Assembly: GCA_948146395.1 (NCBI GenBank)
Contig: OX411546.1
Coordinates: forward strand, 19,299,158 to 19,363,157
DNA: 64,000 nucleotides
Origin: Fragum whitleyi
Lineage: Eukaryota > Mollusca > Bivalvia > Cardiida > Cardiidae
Reading direction: 5' to 3'
The notes beneath the pieces were generated by a model, which made no database searches, had not been told where the DNA came from, and saw only the letters and a list, made by a program, of their open reading frames with translations. Both the position numbers and the translations under genes were made by a program. Of the stretch, positions 59,188-64,000 are shown in pieces (within the stretch, counting starts at the first letter, position 1; each line of letters opens with the position of its first letter).

Positions 59188-60120
59188 TGCACTGGGAAAT
59201 CACATCAATTAAAAAGGCAGATGTCACAAAGAAGATAATTTCTACATAAAACCAAGTTTCACCAAGTTTGGGCCATATTTGTGGCCATTGGAGTTATTTC
59301 AAGAAAATTATCATTAAGACTCCTTTTCATGTGATATGGCATGAATCCTTCCAATTTCCAACAGAGTTCATTCTTGTGACCTGGCAAACATTTTGACCAA
59401 GTTTCATGAACATTGGACCATATTTGTGGCATCTGGAGCGCTTACAAAAAAATTGTCATAGAGGCCCCTTTTCCCGTGATATGGCACGGATCCTTCCCAT
59501 TTTCAAAAGAGTTCATCCTCATGACCTAACAAATTTTCTGACAAAGTTTCATGATGATTGGACCATATTTGTGGCCACTAGAGTGTAAAAAAGAAAATTG
59601 TCATTAAGGCCCCTTTTCCTATGATAAGGCACGAATCCTTCCCATTTTCCATAGGATTCATCCTTGTGACCAAGCAAACATTCTGACTAGGTTTCATGAA
59701 GATTAGACCATATTTGTGGCCACTAAAATGTAAACAAAAAAATTGTCAATAAGACCCCTTTTCCCATGATATGGCACGGATCCTTCCCATTTTCAATAGA
59801 GTTCATCCTCATGACCTAACAAACAATTCTGACCAAGTTTCATGACGATTAGACCATATTTGTGGCTTCTAGAGTGTAAACGAGAAAATAATGTCACTAA
59901 GGCCCCTTTTCCTATGATATGGCACGGATCCTTTCCATTTTATCAATTTTTACAGGGGACCACCCAGGAATATTTCTGCCAAGTTTGGTTGATTTTGACT
60001 CAAAAGTTTAGATGGAGATGTCGTTTAAAGAAATTGTTGACGCCGTGACGGACAGACGGACGCCAGACATTGATAGATCACAATAACTCCCTTAAGCACT
60101 TCGTGCGCAGGTGAGCCAAA
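59188..60120 (+). mobile_element. Core-repeat element of the 145-bp type nested in shell copy B
   Basis: Starts CTGGGAAATCACATCAATTA, matching the 34,011 element about 55 bp inside its 5' end, so it is 5'-truncated. It has about five ~145-bp units, then a GACGGACAGACGGACGCC run and AACTCCCTTAAGCACTTCGT...GCGCAGGTGAGC, CAAAA. Copy A reads GTTGCAAAAATATTTATT near 48,998 at the same place, without it. Confidence 0.75.
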
Positions 60121-60559
60121 ATCCGTAACCGAAACAAAATATTTATATTACACAAGAATGCAACATCAAAGTTTGAGATATACACGAGAGGTGTAAATTG
60201 CTAGAATAGTTGAGAACATAAGTCGTCTGGTATTGGGGTAAATTTTACTTCATATATATATAGAACATTCCATTCGTTTGTAAACTTAACCTTTTGTAAT
60301 TCATGAGTACAGATTTCATTCATAAAAGTCAGATAAAATCGTAGTAGGTCATCAGGTCGTGTGGAATAGCCAATCAGAAAGCGGCTTTTGTTTACACATA
60401 TGTGAGTTCAACTCTTGTCATAGGAGAGTGAGTACACGGGAAAAGGATTTTATGGTGCATAGAGAAGTAATAAAAGAAAATATTTAAATAATCTTTAGAT
60501 GTTGCGCGTTTCTAATGATGGTTTACGAAACAATAAAGTACACAACATTTGAACCATTT
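60121..60559. other. AT-rich sequence inside shell copy B
   Basis: Non-coding. Copy A is shorter and diverged in this part. Confidence 0.4.
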
Positions 60560-61108
60560 TGTTGAAGCGTGTAATAAGGTCGTTCAGAAAGAGAAACTAG
60601 ACCTCTAAAAGAAGCTATAACATAATTCTACGAAAAATAGGTTGCAACATTACCAAATAAGTAGATCGCGTGATTGGCTTGTGCTATTGCCACATTTCAG
60701 AGAAAACAGATCGCGACATTACCAAATAAGCAGATCATGTGATTGGCTAGTGCTATTGTCAATAGCTGGCATTAATGGACTTGACTTATCACATGATTTC
60801 CAAATATGGTAATGCAAACATGTGATACTAGTAAATTCGTACGCAAATTTTGATAAATATCGTTTAAAACATAAATTAGCGTCTTATTAATATACATGGA
60901 AAGATATTTGTGTAATTGAAAATTATTATTTCTTTTTGATGTAGTTAACCGTATGTCTATGTCAAGTTGAGATAAACAAAATAGGCCGAAGTGTATTCAC
61001 ATCCTGTTCACGTGATATGTGTTATCAAAAAACCCGAAATGGAATTATCTTGTGTTCAATTTGCGGTTTTGTTAAATCTAAGTTGGAATTGCTTCGCATT
61101 CCAACTTT

Positions 61109-61480
61109 AAAACAATAATAAAAAAACGCGTTCAGACAGGGAAGGAAAAAAGAAGTGAAAGAGGGAGAAAAAATAAATATTCGTGTAATGTTTTGGACTG
61201 GTACGTTTTAAATACGGAAAGGGGTAGAAAATATTCCTCCTGGCGGAAACCAGATCTCACGTACAACAGATATTACCAATAGGTGCTATGGATTAGTCCT
61301 CGCCCCGAAAAACTGTTGTGGACACTCTCTCCTTCAGTTTATCAGAGAAAGGGTTATTTGAAAGCAGCTAAGTTACTCTATCTTAGATTTTAACCTCTTT
61401 TTTTTTCTTTTGGTATTTCATTGATTACCATTATATATCAGCATGCTACGTCCCTGGGACGTTTTGCAATCGAATACATG
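61109..61480 (+). repeat. Dispersed duplicated segment, copy 2 continued
   Basis: Matches 5216-5374, 5509-5648 and 6080-6150 (AGTGAAAGAGG, ATAAATATTCGTGTAATG, CTACGTCCCTGGGACGTTTT) with the two left-hand MITEs absent. Confidence 0.75.
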
Positions 61481-61489
61481 GTATTATAA

Positions 61490-63065
61490 TACCTCACTAC
61501 TTTAATTATATATATATATTTATGGCATAAAGCATTTTTTACATGCTTAAAGCACACATATATAGCAATTCCTTACAATATTACATGGATTAACATGAAG
61601 AGCTTGTGTTAAACAATTAGAAACAATAATACTTATTTCAATAACAGATCTCTCTAATTTCATTAATATAAAATTAAATTACATCAAGTTATGTTCTTAG
61701 CTGGTTTGCGTGATAGATAAATTAACCTATGTTGTTAAGTTTCTTACGCGAAGTGTCGCATAACAAATTAATAAATTTCTGGATCGTGGGCCACGTGTAG
61801 TAATAGCGCTTGAGATATTTATTTCGTAGATTTGAATATTTTGGACAGACTAGCAGAAAATGATACTCGTTTTCAATTGAATTCATATTACAATTTTTAC
61901 AAGTTCGAAGGTTTCTATTTCGATTTTCATATCTACCTTGTTCAATTTCAAGATTATGGGACGAGGTCCGGAATCCTCTTAAAGCTATTCTAAATTTTGA
62001 TTCTTTGACAGTATACAAATATTTTTCTAAAGTAAAAGAATGTTTAAATAGGCAATAGGTTTCTAATCGTGAAGAATTATTTATTGATGAATACCATTGT
62101 TGATAATAATTCTGTAGGTTATAATATTTTATTGGCTTAAATTCTATTTGCATCGTTGATTGGTTTTGCCAAATGAATAAAAGTCCATTTTCTGTGAGGA
62201 TCTGTTTGACATTGTATGCCCAATTATGACCATCGTATGTCAGCCCATTTTCAACATCCTTTTTAAGCATTATATACGTTTTGTATAGAATACTACTTCG
62301 ATTTTGATTTTAGATTTTTAGCCAGTATTTTATCATAATAGTTTTTCTGTGAATGTACATAGGTATTCTTCCTAATTCGCCGTAAAGTGCGTCTCGATTC
62401 GTTGAGAGCTTAACATTAAGTATTTTTCTACAAAATTTGGAATGGATAAGTTCTATATCTGGAGCGAAATGAGTTCCAATAATTTCCCCCGAATAATCCT
62501 ATACAGTTCCTACCAATGAATCGAACAGTTTAACTTTTTGCTCGATCGGTAATTCGATTTCATTTAATAAAATGAATAATTTATGCAATGCATAAGACGC
62601 ATGTTTCGCTAGATATTTTTGAGTTTGGTTTAAGTTGCCATTTTTTAATAGATAAACTCCGAGATATCTAAATGACTTGACTACTTCTATTCGCGCGTCA
62701 TACAAAAAGAAGTCATGTGTGGTATGGCGGCCGCGCTCAGATATAACAATTTTTGTTTTATTGACATTTAGTCAAAGTTTGTTATTTATAGTGTATAACT
62801 CTATATCTTTAAGAGGGATTGTAATGTTGTTTTTTTTATCTTTAGCAAATAACGCTGCATCAACCATAAAGAGTAAAAGGAAAAGTTTGATGTCTTCTAC
62901 ACTAATGACACCGTTTAAGTTGCAATCAATATTATTAAGTATGTCATTTAGAAAAAATAGAATAGTAAACTGCTTGATGGACTCCTTGCTTCACTCCGAT
63001 AAAAGAATTGATTGGCTGGGATCTGATTTGTTGGTAGTAAATAGTTGATTTTACGACATAGCTTC
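61490..63065 (-). mobile_element. LINE fragment: RT 3' half and C-terminal domain, decayed
   Basis: Minus strand. Order: GVKQG (~62,985), a frameshift near 62,960, FFLNDIL, FMVDAALFA in place of the expected FADDAALFA (~62,855), LNVNKTKIVIS (~62,755), SFRYLGVYL (~62,650), and a C-terminal domain with CKNCNMNSIENEYHFLLVC and PKYSNLRNKYL (61,830-61,900). Stops interrupt near 62,770, 62,497 and 62,310. The catalytic AD-D pair reads V-D-A, so the RT is dead. C..C...H.....C is the usual C-terminal zinc-finger-like motif of such LINEs. The 3' non-coding part ends in TA-rich sequence near 61,500. It could belong to the same lineage as the 1-1259 fragment, but they do not overlap. Confidence 0.88.
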
Positions 63066-63069
63066 AAAG

Positions 63070-64000
63070 TACGATTTAAATATTATGTCTAAAGGATGCA
63101 TTGGGGATGTAAAACGTATGAAAATCTTTACATCCATTGAAAAGACACTGTGTATGTGTCTCTTTCCCTGTACATACGCTTTGATATTGCTCTGTCCGTC
63201 GAGCGTCCGTCCATTATTATTTCATTCTCGCAGAAATTTTGCACGAAACAGAGCGGATAAACTATCCGCTCTGTACGATATCAATGCGAAATAATACGAG
63301 GAACAAATGCTACGTATCCGACACCATTCGTTGTACTTCCGCCGTATCCTCAATACATCCGTTATAAATTCTCAAAACTACTTTCCGCCTTGGATGAAAA
63401 CGTACAGAGGGCGGAATTATTAGGTATACGCAAAGTAAATAAAAGGGATGAAACGCGGATATTTGAGTATGTAAGAGTATGCATAACGTAAAATTGAATG
63501 ATCCGCACTAAATACGTTTTGTTACCGATCAGCATACGCTGTTATTACTTCAAATGCTTTCAGCTGTGTGTAAACGTCACAATTACACCCGGTTTCCTCT
63601 TCTGAGTTGTCATCCGCTCTTATCCGCAAGGCTTGCGATGAACATCCACTCAACATCCCGGCTAGCTGCAATAATGTACCCCTCTCTCTGATATGCTGCC
63701 GGTCGAGGGCTACAATTTCCACCCTATTTGGTTTTTGTTGCAGTTATCAAGTTTCTGTATTTCAAACTGAGAGGTTATCTAAGAATTAATGTCATACTAA
63801 CCTTAATTTTGAAAGCAAATAATGTTAAAGGAACCAATATATCACTTGTATTGTTCTTAAAAAAGTGTTTTCTGATTCAATTGTTCAAATTTTCGAAGTT
63901 TGGAGGCCATGACAGTTAGGTTGATCATGTGATTTATTGTGACGTCAATTTGTTTACTTATTTCATGCTGTCAAAACAGGTGCTGGATAAAAAGCATAGT
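63070..64000. other. Mostly unrecognised, one hairpin
   Basis: ACAGAGCGGATA AAC TATCCGCTCTGT at about 63,248-63,274 is a perfect 12-bp stem. A minus-strand frame at 63,522-63,722 has no recognised domain and only a GTG at its head. A GTCCGTCGAGCGTCC run near 63,197 hints at a core-repeat element terminus. Confidence 0.45.

Larger units (their letters stand above)
58189..61108 (+). mobile_element. Helentron-like shell element, copy B (~2.92 kb)
   Basis: Starts TCAAAGCACTGAAAG after CCTTAACAA, with AAGTTGGAATGCG at about 58,211; ends with the hairpin AAGTTGGAATTGCTTCGCAT, TCCAACTT (61,080-61,107). The paralogous segment near 5215 reads without it, so both edges are fixed by an empty site. Shell sequence matches copy A at 58,189-58,510, 58,860-59,187 and 60,560-61,108. 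Inside are a core-repeat element (59,188-60,120) and a ~340-bp stretch at 58,515-58,860 that copy A lacks. No coding capacity. Confidence 0.8.

Noticed and set aside
62677..63048. 123-residue plus-strand frame
   Set aside because: It is the antisense shadow of the decayed LINE reverse transcriptase on the minus strand, which shows real motifs.
63522..63722. Minus-strand frame of ~66 residues with RADDNSEEETG
   Set aside because: The composition is coding-like, but there is no ATG, no clear splice sites and no recognised family; not enough to call a gene.

Overview
This 64-kb window looks like gene-poor, repeat-dense nuclear DNA of an animal, most likely a bivalve or other mollusc. The grounds are AT-rich composition without any operon-like gene packing, three fragments of non-LTR retrotransposons, tRNA-derived SINEs, and many copies of elements with palindromic ends and cores of ~145-166 bp tandem repeats. 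Such core-repeat elements are a known feature of bivalve genomes (pearl and Helentron-type elements). The species cannot be fixed from sequence alone. I see no intact host protein gene. Three short stretches (near 10.9, 24.2 and 56.2 kb) could be isolated exons, but they are weak.

Layout. 1-1259: reverse-transcriptase part of a LINE on the minus strand, open to the window edge. 1.4-2.87 kb: ~145-bp tandem array ending in a palindromic element terminus. 2.87-6.3 kb: unique-looking sequence that recurs at 42.8-45.5 kb and again at 57.5-61.5 kb, carrying several MITEs. 6.3-15.1 kb: SINEs, small foldback MITEs, a (CT)n microsatellite flanked by a direct duplication, and a LINE 3' tail. 15.2-21.05 kb: ~165-bp satellite with a ~630-bp higher-order repeat, interrupted by a 998-bp mariner-like element with a TA target duplication. 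22.0-27.5 kb: more core-repeat elements and small tandem arrays.

27,742-38,941 is the most striking object. Two large arrays of the same ~340-bp unit lie in opposite orientation around a 6.2-kb interior. The outer ends are identical and the whole is bracketed by a 9-bp direct repeat, GTAAAAATT. I read it as one 11.2-kb foldback-type DNA transposon. It has no visible transposase; its interior is filled with a SINE and several core-repeat elements.

39.1-42.2 kb holds another core-repeat element and a family marked by GGGGCAAAGTGTTACA. 46.2-55.3 kb and 58.2-61.1 kb hold two copies of a ~2.9-kb Helentron-like shell element, each with different elements nested inside, plus several 155-bp core-repeat elements, one interrupted by a jockey/CR1-like LINE. 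61.5-63.07 kb is a decayed LINE 3' half. Because the paralogous segments carry different insertions, the window contains its own empty-site controls for at least four insertion events.
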